From the NCBI GenBank assembly GCA_965226235.1, contig OZ245335.1:1798001-1862000 (forward strand): 64,000 nt of DNA. The letters run 5' to 3'. Below are positions 39,701-51,700 of this stretch, piece after piece. Each line of letters opens with the position of its first letter. Position 1 is the first letter of the stretch. The stretch is from CAYFZO01 sp965226235 (GTDB lineage: Bacteria; Pseudomonadota; Gammaproteobacteria; Poriferisulfidales; Oxydemutatoraceae). A model generated the notes under the pieces. That model was not told the DNA's origin. It did no database searches and saw only the letters and a program-made list of their open reading frames with translations. The translations under genes were made by a program, and so were the position numbers.

Positions 39701-42700
39701 GGGGCACCCGCGCAGGGCGAGTGGATACTGACGGTAGGTGACTATGGTGCTGGTGGTATCGGCACGCTGGAGGCGTGGAGCCTGGAGATCAACGGATTCG
39801 CGCCGGTGCTTGCAGGCGGTAGCGTGTCGCTGGTGGCTTCGCTGTCGAAGGTCGAGACGCCGCCGCTCGGTATTCCGAAGGTGTTTGCGGGCGAGGAGCT
39901 GGAAGTGGTGCTGGCGTATGACGACGGCACCGGCGTTGCGCTGTCCACGCAGAGGGTGATATTCGACGCGGATCTCATCCCCGTCGTCGTGACGCTGGAC
40001 GCATTGTTCGACGCGACGAGCGGGACATTGACGGCGGTCGCGGGTGTCATTTCGGTCAACGCCGAGATCGTGCCGGCGGCGTTGCCGGTGGAGATCGTCC
40101 CGCGTTCGTACGTACTGGCATTCGATGCGTCAACGGTGTCGGTGATTGCGGGTGCCACGACGCAGGTGACGCTGACGCTGACAGGCGATACGGAACTCAT
40201 AGGAGAGGATGAAGCGATCGAGGTCACGTTTGCATATGACTCGTCTGACCCGGCCGGCGGCGTGCGGGTTGCAGGGCCGGTGGAATTCACCGCAGGCAAC
40301 ACCGAGGCTGTGGTGATGCTGGAAGCGGCGACGACCGCGACCGCCGGCGTGCTGACGGCGTCGGTGCCCGAGGCGGACGGCGCGGTGGTCACACCGGCGA
40401 CACTGGATGTGAGGATTGTCCCGCGGGCATTCGTGCTGGCATTCGATGTGTCAACGGTATCGGTGATTGCGGGCGCCACGACACAGGTGACGCTGACGCT
40501 GACAGGCGCTACGGAACTCATAGGAGAGGATGAAGCGGTCGAGGTCACGTTTGCATATGACTCGTCTGACCCGGCCGGCGGCGTGCGGGTTGCAGGGCCG
40601 GTGGAATTCACCGCAGGCAACACCACGGCTGTGGTGATGCTGGAAGCGGCGACGACCGCGACGAGTGGCGTGCTGACGGCATCGGCGCCCGAGGCGGAAG
40701 GCGCGACGGTCGCACCGGCGGCGCTGGCTGTGGAGATTGTCCCGCGGTTGTTCACATTGGCGTTTGACCCGGCATCGGTTTCCGTTGTCGCAGATGCCAC
40801 GACGCAGGTGAGGCTGACGCTGACGGGAGATCGTGTGCTCGCGGCGAGCGACCGGTTCGCGGTGGAGTTTGCATATGATCCGTCCGACCCGGATGGCGGC
40901 GGTGTAGAGGTTGTGGCGTTGGAGCCGGTGATATTCACCACGGACAGCACCGCGGCTGTGGTGACGCTGGAAGCGGCGACGACCGCGACGGATGGCGAGC
41001 TGGAGGCATCGGTACTCGATGTAGACGGCGCGACGGTCGCACCGGCGACGCTGGATGTGGAGATTGTCCCGCGGTTGTTCACGTTGGCGTTTGACCCGGC
41101 ATCGGTTTCCGTTGTCGCGGGCGCCACGGCGCAGGTGACGCTGACGCTGACAGGCGATCGTGTGCTCGCGGCGAGCGATCGGTTCGCGGTGGAGTTTTCG
41201 TATGACCCGGATGGCGGCGGTGTGGAGGTTGTGGCGTTGGAGCCGGTGACGTTCACCACGGGCAGTACCACGGCTGTGGTGACGCTGGAAGCGGCGACGG
41301 ATGCAACCGCCGGCGTGCTGACGGCGTCGGCACCCGAGGCGGAAGGCGCGACGGTCGCACCGGCGATACTGGGTGTGGAGATTACCCCGCGGGCGTTCGT
41401 GCTGGCATTCGATGCGTCAACGGTATCGATGATTGCAGGTGCCACGACGCAGGTGACGCTGACGCTGACAGGTGCTACGGAACTCATAGGAGAGGATGAG
41501 GCGATCAAGGTCACGTTTGCGTACGATCCGGCTGATCTGGATGTGTCTGACCCGGCCGGCGGCGTGCGGGTTGCAGGGCCGGTGGAATTCACTGCAGACA
41601 ACACCACGGCTGTGGTGATGTTGGAAGCGGCGACGACCGCGACGGATGGTGTGCTGGAGGCATCGGTACTCAATGTGGACGGCGCGACGGTCACACCGGC
41701 GACGCTGGCGGTGGAGATTACCCTGCGGGCGTTTGTGCTGGCATTCGATGCGTCAACGGTGTCGGTGATTGCGGGTGCCACGACGCAGGTGACGCTGACG
41801 CTGACGGGAGATACGGAACTCATAGGAGAGGATGAGGCGATCGAGGTCACGTTTGCGTACGATCCGTCTGATCTGGATGTGTCTGACCTGGACGGCGGCG
41901 TGCGGGTTGCGGGGCCGGTGGTGTTCACTGCAGGCAACACCGCGGCTGTGGTGACGCTGGAAGCGGCGACGACCGCGACGGGTGGTGTGCTGGAGGCATC
42001 GGCGGTCGGTGCAGCCAGCGCGACGGCGACACTGGGTGTGGAGATTGTCCCGCGTGCGTTCGTGCTGGCATTCGATGCGTCAACGGTATCGGTGATTGCG
42101 GGTGCCACGGCGCAGGTGACGCTGACGTTGACAGGCGATCGTGCGCTCGCGGCGAGCGACCGGTTCGCGGTGGAGTTTTCGTATGACCCGGATGGCGGCG
42201 GTGTGGAGGTTGTGGCGTTGGAGCCGGTGATGTTCACCGCAGGCAGCACCGCGGTTGTGGTGACGCTGGAAGCGGCGACGACCGCGACGGGTGGCGTACT
42301 GACGGCATCGGTACTCGATGTGGCCGGCGCGACGGTCACACCGGCGATGCTGGATGTGGAGATCACCCCGCGGGCGTTCGTGCTGGCATTCGACACACCC
42401 TCGGTATCGATACGGGCTGGCGATACGGAACAGGTGGGTCTGTCCCTCTCGGAGGATGCAGAGTTTTTCCGCGGCGAGAGGATCATGGTGGAATTTTCGT
42501 ATCTGCCGAATGGCGGCGGTGTGGAGGTTGTGGCGTTGGAGCCGGTGGAGTTCACTGCGGAGAGCACCGCGGCTATGGTGACGCTGTCAGCGGCGACGAC
42601 CGCGTCGAATGGCGTGCTGACGGCGTCGGCACTTGGCACTGTCAACGCAGCGGTCGTACCGGGGACGTTGTCGGTAGATATTTCGCCGCGTATATTTAGT

Positions 42701-45700
42701 CTGAGAATAGAGCTTGCCGACGGCAGCCATAGAAAGGAGGTGGCGTTGCTGGCGAACACATCGACGCTGTTGACACTGGCTCTGGTGCACCCGCCGAGCG
42801 GGCATGTGCCTTTGTTGCCGGACGAGGAACTGGAGTTGAGCTTGCCGCCGTCTTTGAGCAATATAAATGGGATTGACGGGATACCGGAGACTCTTACGTT
42901 TGATGGGGGCACAACGCGCGTGACCGTTACGGTGCAAGTAAGGCCGTCTGCAGTGGCTGCGGTGTTCAGGTATAGTGCCGTGTCGGAGCCATTGAACGTG
43001 GATTTTGTCGGGGACTTCCCGAGCGAGACGCTACTGCTGATCGTAGAGCCGAGACGTTTTTCGCTTTTGTTTGTCCCCTCTACGGTGTCGCTGGTGCCCG
43101 GGGTCGAGAGGCGGGTATCGTTGCGCTTGGTGGCAGTGAATACGCCGTGGGGGTTATCGGCGCTGGCGGAAGAGGATGTGTTGCCTCGCGCGGCGTTTTC
43201 CTACGCAGGCAGCGGGTTATCTCCGCAGTTGCCGGATGCACGGTTGGAGTCTGTGTTCAGTGTGGATCGGGATGAGGTCGAGGTCACGTTGCAAGCGTTT
43301 CGTCTGGCGCTGCCGGGCGTACTGACGGCGAGCATTCCGGCCGACGGCATCGATAACATCGAGATAGCATCTGCGATGCTGGATGTGGAGATTACCCCGC
43401 GGGAGTACAGGCTGTCATTTACCACATTGGCAGGCGAGCCACTGGGTCAGGCGAAAGTGGTCGCAGGCGGCACAGCACAGGTGGGGGTGGTTTTGTTGGG
43501 AGATGTGAAGCTATTCTCCAGAGAGGCGCTTGTGGCGGAGTTTTCGTACGATCCGTCCGACGGCGGCGTGCAGATTGTGGAGCTGGTGACGTTCACCGCA
43601 GGCAGTACCACGGCTGTGGTGACGCTGGAAGCGGCGACGACCGCGACGGGTGGTGTGCTGGAGGCATCGGTACTTGATGTGGACGGCGCGACGGTCACAC
43701 CGGCGACGCTGGATGTGGAGATTGTCCCGCGGGCGTTCGTGCTGGCATTCGATGCGTCAACGGTGTCGGTGATTGCGGGTGCCACGACGCAGGTGACGCT
43801 GACGCTGACGGGCGATACGGAACTCATAGGGGAGGATGAGGCGGTCGAGGTCATGTTTGCATATGACCCGTCTGACCCGGATGGCGGCGGTGTGGAGGTT
43901 GTGGCGTTGGAGCCGGTGACGTTCACCACGGACAGCACCGAAGCCACGGTGACCCTGTCAGCGGAGACGGATGCAACCGCCGGCGTGCTGGAGGCATCGG
44001 TACTCGATGTGGAAGGCGCGACGGTCGCACCGGCGACGCTGGGTGTGGAGATTGTCCCGCGGTTGTTCACGTTGGCGTTTGACCTGGCATCGGTTTCCGT
44101 TGTCGCGGGCGCCACGACGCAGGTGACGCTGACGCTGACGGGAGACCGTGCGCTCGCGGCGAGCGACCGGTTCGCGGTGGAGTTTGCATATGACCCGGAT
44201 GGCGGCGTGCAAGTTGTGGAGCCGGTGGAGTTCTCTGAGGGTACGACCGCGGCTACGGTGACCCTGTCAGCGGCGACGACCGCGGTGGGTGGCGTGCTGA
44301 CAGCATCGGTGCCCGAAGCGGAAGGCGCGACGGTCGCAGCGGCGCCGCTGGGTGTGGAGATTGTCCCGCGTGCGTTCACGCTGGCATTCGATGCGTCAAC
44401 GGCATCGGTGATTGCGGGCGCCACGACGCAGGTGACGCTGACGCTGACGGGCGCTACGGAACTCATTGGGGATGATGTGTTCGCGGCGACGTTTACGTAT
44501 GCTCCATCCGACCCGGATGGCGGCGTGCGGGTTGCGAGGCCGGCGGTGGTGATATTCACCGCGGGCAGCACCGCGGCTGTGGTGACGCTGGAAGCGGCGA
44601 CGACCGCGACGGATGGTGTGCTGACGGCGTCAGTGCTCGATGTGGCCAACGCGGCGGTCGCACCGGTGACGCTGGATGTGGAGATTGTCCCGCGTGCGTT
44701 CGCGTTGGCGTTTGACCTGGCATCGGTTTCCGTTGTCGCGGGCGCCACGGCGCAGGTGACGTTGACGCTGACGGGAGATCGTGCGCCCGCGGCGAGCGAC
44801 CGGTTCGCGGCGACGTTTACGTATGCTCCGTCCGACCTGGATGGCGGCGTGCGGGTTGTGGAGCTGGTGACGTTCACCACGGACAGCACCGAGACCACGG
44901 TGACGCTGGAAGCGGCGACGACCGCGACGGATGGCGTACTGACGGCGTCGGTGCCCGAGGCGGACGGTGCGGCGGTCACATCGGCGACGCTGGATGTGGG
45001 CATTGTCCCGCGTGCGTTCGTGCTGGCATTCGATGCGTCAACGGTATCGGTGATTGCGGGCGCCACGACGCAGGTGACACTGACGCTGACGGGAGATCGT
45101 GCGCTCGCGGCGAGCGATCGGTTCGCGGTGGAGTTTTCATATGACCCGGCCGGCGGCGGCGTGCGGGTTGCGAGGCCGGTGGAGTTCACTGCGGAGAGCA
45201 CCGAGGCCACGGTGACGCTGGAAGCGGCGATGACCGCGACGGGTGGTGTGCTGGAGGCATCGGTGGTCGGTGCGGAAGGCGCGGCGGTCGCACCGGCGAC
45301 GCTGGATGTGGAGATTGTCCCGCGTGCGTTCGTGCTGGCATTCGATGCGTCAACGGTATCGGTGATTGCGGGTGCCACGACGCAGGTGACGCTGACGCTG
45401 ACAGGCGATACGGAATTCATAGGAGAGGATGAGGCGATCAAGGTCATGTTTGCGTACGATCCGTCTGATCCGGATGTGTCTGACCTGGACGGCGGCGTGC
45501 AGGCTGCGGGGCCGGTGGAGTTCACTGCGGAGAGCACCGTGGCTGTGGTGACGCTGGCAGCAGCGATGACCGCGACGAGTGGCGTGCTGACAGCATCGGT
45601 GCCCGACATTGCCGGCGCGACAGTCACACCGGCGATGCTGTCGGTGGAGATCATGCCGCGGGCGTTGGTGCTGGCGTTTGCCGCGCCCGACGGCACACCG

Positions 45701-48700
45701 CCGCTGGCGGTCGCACGGGTGCTGGCGAGCGGCACGACCGAGGTGGTGGTGGTGCTGGAGAATGCGGATTTGCTGAGGGAGGACGAGCAGTTGCAGGTCA
45801 CGCTGCAGCCGACGACGGTGACAGTTGTTCCGCCTGAACTGACGCTGACGTCGACTACGCCGCGCGCGACCTTCACCATCGAAGCGGGCTACGATGTGCA
45901 TCCGCCGTTGGGAACGATCATCGCCTCAGGCGAGATACTGGCTGGCGGCGCGGCAGTTGATGGCACGAAGGTGATTCCGGTCGTGCTGCCGGTGGAGATC
46001 GCGCCGCGGCGCTTCCGGCTGTCGCTGTCGCCGGGCGCGCCGCCGAGGCAGTTCAGCGCGACGGAGCGCCCGGACGAGATGTTTCTTACAGGTGCGATGG
46101 TGGGCAGCAGCATTCCCGTGGCCGAGTCCACCACGATCAAATCGCTGGCGGTGCGGGTAGAGATCAGCGGCGTGTCTCCCTTGTCCCTGCTGGTTAGGCT
46201 GCGTTCTCCCGGAGGAGTGGAGGTGCTGTTGCACGGGCAGACGAACGGAACCGAGCTTGGTTTGGAGCAGACGTACACCTCGAGGGACCATGCGGGTCTG
46301 GCTGCTTTGGCTGGCGAGAGCGCGCAGGGCGAGTGGACACTGATGGTAGATGATGTTTCGGGTGGTGCAGCTATTGGCACGCTGGAAGCGTGGGGTCTGG
46401 AGATCAACGGATTCGCGCTGGTGCTTGCAGGCGGCAGCGCGGTGGTGACGGCTTCGCTGGTGGCGGTCGAAACCCCGCTCGGGACGCCGCTGCTGTTTGC
46501 GGACGAGACGCTGACGGTGACGCTGATGTATAACGACGGCACCGGCGTTGCGTTGTCCGAGCAGATGGTGACATTCGACGCGGAGAGCACCGCCGTCGGC
46601 GTGACGCTGGACGCGGCGCCCGACGCGACGCGGGGGATGCTGACGGCGGTGGTCGCGGGCGCCGTTCCGGTGAACGTCGGGGTCGCGCTGGCGGCGCTGC
46701 CGGTGGAGATCGCGTCGCGGCGCTTCCGGCTGTCGCTGTCGGGCGCGTCGGCGGACCCCGCGCGGCGCATCGCAAGGGAGGCGCGTCCCCATGCTTATAT
46801 TCCGGATCTGGATTCCGTGCCGCTCAGTACCATCACCGTGACGGAGGACATCACGATCGAATCGCTGGTGGTCGGGGTCGCGATCAGCCACCCGGAGAGG
46901 GGCGAGCTGGGGGTTGTGCTGACACTGCCCGGGGGAATGACGGTGACACTGTACAGGCCTAACGTTGCTGACATTGAGTCCGACCTCGTCCGGGCATATA
47001 CGTCGGTGGGCAACGCGGGTCTGGCGGCCTTGGTCGGGGATAGCGCGCAGGGCGATTGGTCGCTGGCGGTGAGAGATAATTCTAGAGTTAAGAGCGCCGG
47101 CACGCTGGAGTCGTGGTACCTGGAGATCAACACCGGCGCGCAGGTGATCGCGGGCGAAAGCGTGCCGGTCGTCGCCACCCTGTCGGGGCTCGACACGCCG
47201 TTCGGTGCGTCGCGTCTGTTTGCGGGCGAGACGCTGACGGCCGGTTGGACATACACCGATGGTGTCGGCGTGACGCTGCCCCCGGTGATGTTTCAAGTAG
47301 CGGGTACCACATCCAGCGTCGAGGTCGCCGCGATGCTGACCGCGACGCTGGACGCGATCACAGGGGTAGGGGTGCTGGAGTTGAGCGGCGATGGCTTGAA
47401 GAACGCGGAGGTGGAGCCGGTGTCGGTTCCAGTGGAGATCGTGCCGCGGGCGTTCACGCTGGCGTTTGATGTGCCGTCGGTGTCGGTGCTGGCAGGCGGC
47501 ACGACCGAGGTGGTGGTGGCGCTCGCGGACCCGCAGTCGCTGGAGGCTGGCGAGTCGATGCAGGTTTCGCTCTCGACACAGACGCCGGGGATCGTGGTGA
47601 CCGGAGAACTTGAGCGGACGTTGACAGTGGGCGAGTCGAGTGCGTCCTTCATCATCGAAGCGGCACATGACGCGCCGATGTTTGGGACGGTGACAGCCTC
47701 GGGCGAGGTGGTGTCGACCGGGAGCGTGGTCGTGAACACGGAGGTGGTTTCGGTCACCTTGTCGGTGGAGGTGGTGCCGCGGATGTTTCGTCTGTTTGTG
47801 GCGGAACCCGGTAGCGAGCGGGTGGTCGCCGGAGGCAGCACCGAGGTGATGGTGGGCATCGCGGGCGTGGATACCCCGCTGGGGCCAAGTCGGCTGGATG
47901 CGAGCGAGACGTTGCAGGTTGATTTTGTCTACACGGGTGGCGAGGGCGTAACCCTGTCGTTGGTGTCACTCGGCGCGGGCAACTTGACCAGGACGGCGAC
48001 GGTGATGGCCTCCCTGGCAGCGACATCGGGGGTGTTGCAGTTGACCGGTAGCGGCTTGGAGAACGCGGCGGTTGTGCCGGCATCGCTGGCGATCGAGGTG
48101 TTGCCGGGCGAGTTTCGGCTGATGTTCGAGCCGTCGCAGATCGGGATTCTGACCGGCACGGAGGAGACGGTGGTTCTGTCGCTGACCGACGCGTCGCGCC
48201 TGCCGGCAGGGGATGAGGTGCTTGTGGAATTGCTTCTGGACGATGCCAGCACGGTGATCGTGGTGTCGTCGACCGAGCTGTCGTTCAACGCCTCTGCTAC
48301 GAGTCATGAGGTTATGCTGCACGCTACTGCGGGCAGTCAACCCGGGGAGACGACATTGTTCGCCGCGGTGTTGTTATCGCCGACGGCACTTTCGGACGCG
48401 ATTTTTGTGGACGCCGAGCTACCCGTGAGCATCCTTGAGTTGCGTCGTTTTTCGTGGGTGTTCCGTTCGGTGCAGAGCGGCGAGCGTCTGTCTGAACAGG
48501 CGGTGGTCGCCGGCGCTTCGACGCAGTTTCTGGTTTCCCTGGAAGGTGATTTCGGCGAACGCCTGACGGTCGATGAGCAAGTGGAGGCGACATTGACGCC
48601 GTCGTCATCGGATCTGGTAGTAGATCCGGTGACGGTGATACTTCGGCGCGACCTGCCGCAGTTGGTCACTTTGTCTGCGGCCACTGACGCGGCGCGGGGT

Positions 48701-51700
48701 GTTGGGGCGCAGTTGCAACTGATGTCGCAGCCGACGTTGGAGATGGCGGAGACAGAGACGGAGTCGGCACTGCCGGTGCGGGTAGTGCACGAGTTGGTGT
48801 TGTCCTTTACTGCATCGGGAGGCGCGGCGCGGGTGCTGGCGGGCGGCACGACCGAGGTGGTGGTGGCGCTGGACAATCCGGGGTTGCTGGAGATGGGCGA
48901 GGTAGTCCGGGTCTCTCTCTCGACGGAGATCGTGATTGCCGTTCCGTCTTCACTGACGCTGACGCTGGCTACGCCGCGCGCGACCTTCACCATCGAAGCG
49001 CGCCACGACGCGGATCCGCCGGAAGGGATGGTACTCGCCTCTGGCCGAGTGCTGTCGGGCGATGTCCTGGCTGCGGACACGCGGGTAGTTTCGACCGCTC
49101 TTGCGGTGGAGATTGTCGCGCGTCGTTTCCGGCTGGAGATTCTGAGCGAGGCGGGGACCCGTTCTTCACCGTTGCGCGTGCTGGCGGGGGCCTCGACGCC
49201 GTTGCGTCTGCGCCTGCTGGGTGTGGGTTCTTCTCTGGGGATTCCGTCGCTGGGCGCGGACGAGATGCTGACGGCGGAGTTTACTTACATCGACGGGAGC
49301 GGGGTTTCCCTGTCTTCGCAGCGGGTGACGTTTTCCAGAGGCAGCACCGAGACTACGGTGGTGCTGTCGGCGGCGGTGACCGCGACGAGTGGCACGTTGA
49401 CGGCAGATGCCATCTTCGCCATGGCAGAGGCGTTCGATGAGATCGACGCGGTGGTCGAGTCGGCGATGCTGGCGGTGGAGATCGTCCCGCGGGCGTTCGC
49501 GCTGACGTTTGACCCGGCATCGGTTTCCGTTGTCGCGGGTGCCACGGCGCAGGTAACGCTGACGCTGACAGGCGATACGGAACTCATAGGAGAGGATGAG
49601 GCGATCGAGGTCACGTTTGCATATGACTCGTCTGACCCGGCCGACGGCGATGTGCGGGTTGCGAGGCCGGCGGTGTTCACCGCAGGCAGTACCGCGGCTG
49701 TGGTGATACTGGAAGCGGCGACGACCGCGACGGGTGGCGTACTGACGGCGTCGGCGCCTGAGGCGGAAGGCGCGGCGGTCGAGTCGGCGACGCTGGATGT
49801 GGAGATTGTCCCGCGTGCGTTCACGTTGGCGTTTGACCTGGCATCGGTTTCTGTTGTCGCGGGCGCCACGACGCAGGTGACGTTGACGCTGACGGGAGAT
49901 CGTGTGCTCGCGGCGAGCGACCGGTTCGCGGTGGAGTTTTCGTATGACCTGGATGACGGCGTGCGGGTTGCGGGGCCAGTGGAGTTCACCGCAGGCAGCA
50001 CCGCGGCTGTGGTGACGCTGGAGGCGGCGACGACCGCGACGGATGGCGAGTTGGAGGCATCGATACTTGATGTGGACGGTGCGGCGGTCGCACCGGCGAC
50101 GCTGGCGGTGGAGATTGTCCCGCGGGCGTTCGTACTGGCATTCGATGCGTCAACGGTATCGGTGATTGCGGGTGCCACGACGCAGGTGACGTTGACGCTG
50201 ACGGGAGATCGTGCGCTCGCGGCGAGCGATCGGTTCGCGGTGGAGTTTGCATATGTTCCGTCCGACCCGGATGGCGGCGGAGTAGAGATTGTGGCGTTGG
50301 AGCCGGTGGAGTTCACCGCAGGCAGCACCGCGACTGTGGTGACGCTGGAAGCGGCGACAACCGCGACGGGTGGCGTACTGACGGCGTCGGCGCCTGAGGC
50401 GGAAGGCGCGACGGTCACACCGGCGACGCTGGATGTGGAGATCGTCCCGCGGTTGTTCGTGCTGGCATTCGATGCGTCAACGGTATCGGTGATTGCGGGT
50501 GCCACGACGCAGGTGACGTTGACGCTGACGGGAGATCGTGCGCTCGCGGCGAGCGATCGGTTCGCGGTGGAGTTTTCGTATGACCTGGATGGCGGCGGTG
50601 TAGAGGTTGTGGCGTTGGAGCCGGTGACGTTCACCACGGACAGCACCGCGACTGTGGTGACCCTGGAAGCGGCGACAACCGCGACGGGTGGCGTGCTGGA
50701 GGCGTTGGTGCTCGAGGTGGACGGCGCGACGGTCGCACCGGCGACGCTGGATGTGGAGATTGTCCCGCGGTTGTTCACGTTGGCGTTTGACCTGGCATCG
50801 GTTTCCGTTGTCGCGGGCGCCACGGCACAGGTGACGCTGACGCTGACGGGAGATCGTGCGCTCGCGGCGAGCGATCGGTTCGCGGTGGAGTTTTCGTATG
50901 GCCTGGATGGCGGCGGTGTAGAGGTTGTGGCGTTGGAGCCGATGATATTCACCACGGACAGCACCGCGGCTGTGATGACGCTGGAAGCGGCGACGACCGC
51001 GACGGGTGGCGTGCTGACGGCGTCGGCGCCCGAGGCGGAAGGCGCGACGGTCACAGCGGCGACGCTGGATGTGGAGATTACCCCGCGTGCGTTCGCGCTG
51101 GTGTTTGATTTGGCATCGGTTTCTGTTGTCGCGGGCGCCACGACGCAGGTGACACTGACGCTGACGGGAGATCGTGCGCTCGCGGCGAGCGATCGGTTCG
51201 CGGTGGAGTTTTCATATGACCCGGTCGGCGGCGGCGTGGAGGTTGTGGCGTTGGAGCCGGTGATGTTCACCGCGGGCAACACCGCGGCTGTGGTGACGCT
51301 GGAAGCGGCGACGACCGCGACGGGTGGCGTGCTGGAGGCATCGGTGGTCGGTGCGGAAGGCGCGACGGTCGCACCGGCGACGCTGTCGGTGGAGATCGTG
51401 CCGCGGACGTTTGTGCTGGCGTTTGCCGCGCCCGGCGGCACACCGCCGCTGGCGTTCGCGCGGGTGCTGGCGGGCGGCACGACCGAGGTGGTGGTGGCAC
51501 TGGAGAACCCGGATGTGTTGATGGAGGACGAGCAGTTGCTGGTTTCATTGCAGCCGACGACGGTGACAGTCATTCCGTCTGAACTGACGCTGACGCCGAC
51601 TACGCCGCGCGGGGTCTTCACCATCGAAGCGGGCTACGATGCACATCCGCCGTTGGGAACGATCATCGCCTCAGGCGAGGTACTGGCTGGCGGCGCGGCA

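Larger units (their letters stand above)
45662..51406 (+). repeat. Large-scale tandem unit 1 (about 5.7 kb)
   Basis: Order C-P-B-P-B-C-B'-E-F-C-D-(A x6). It begins with the C module LVLAFAAPDGTPPLAVARV and ends where the next copy of that module starts. The same D-module sequence 'cggctggagattctgag' lies at 49130, 54907 and 62284, giving periods of 5777 and 7377 bp. Confidence 0.85.
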
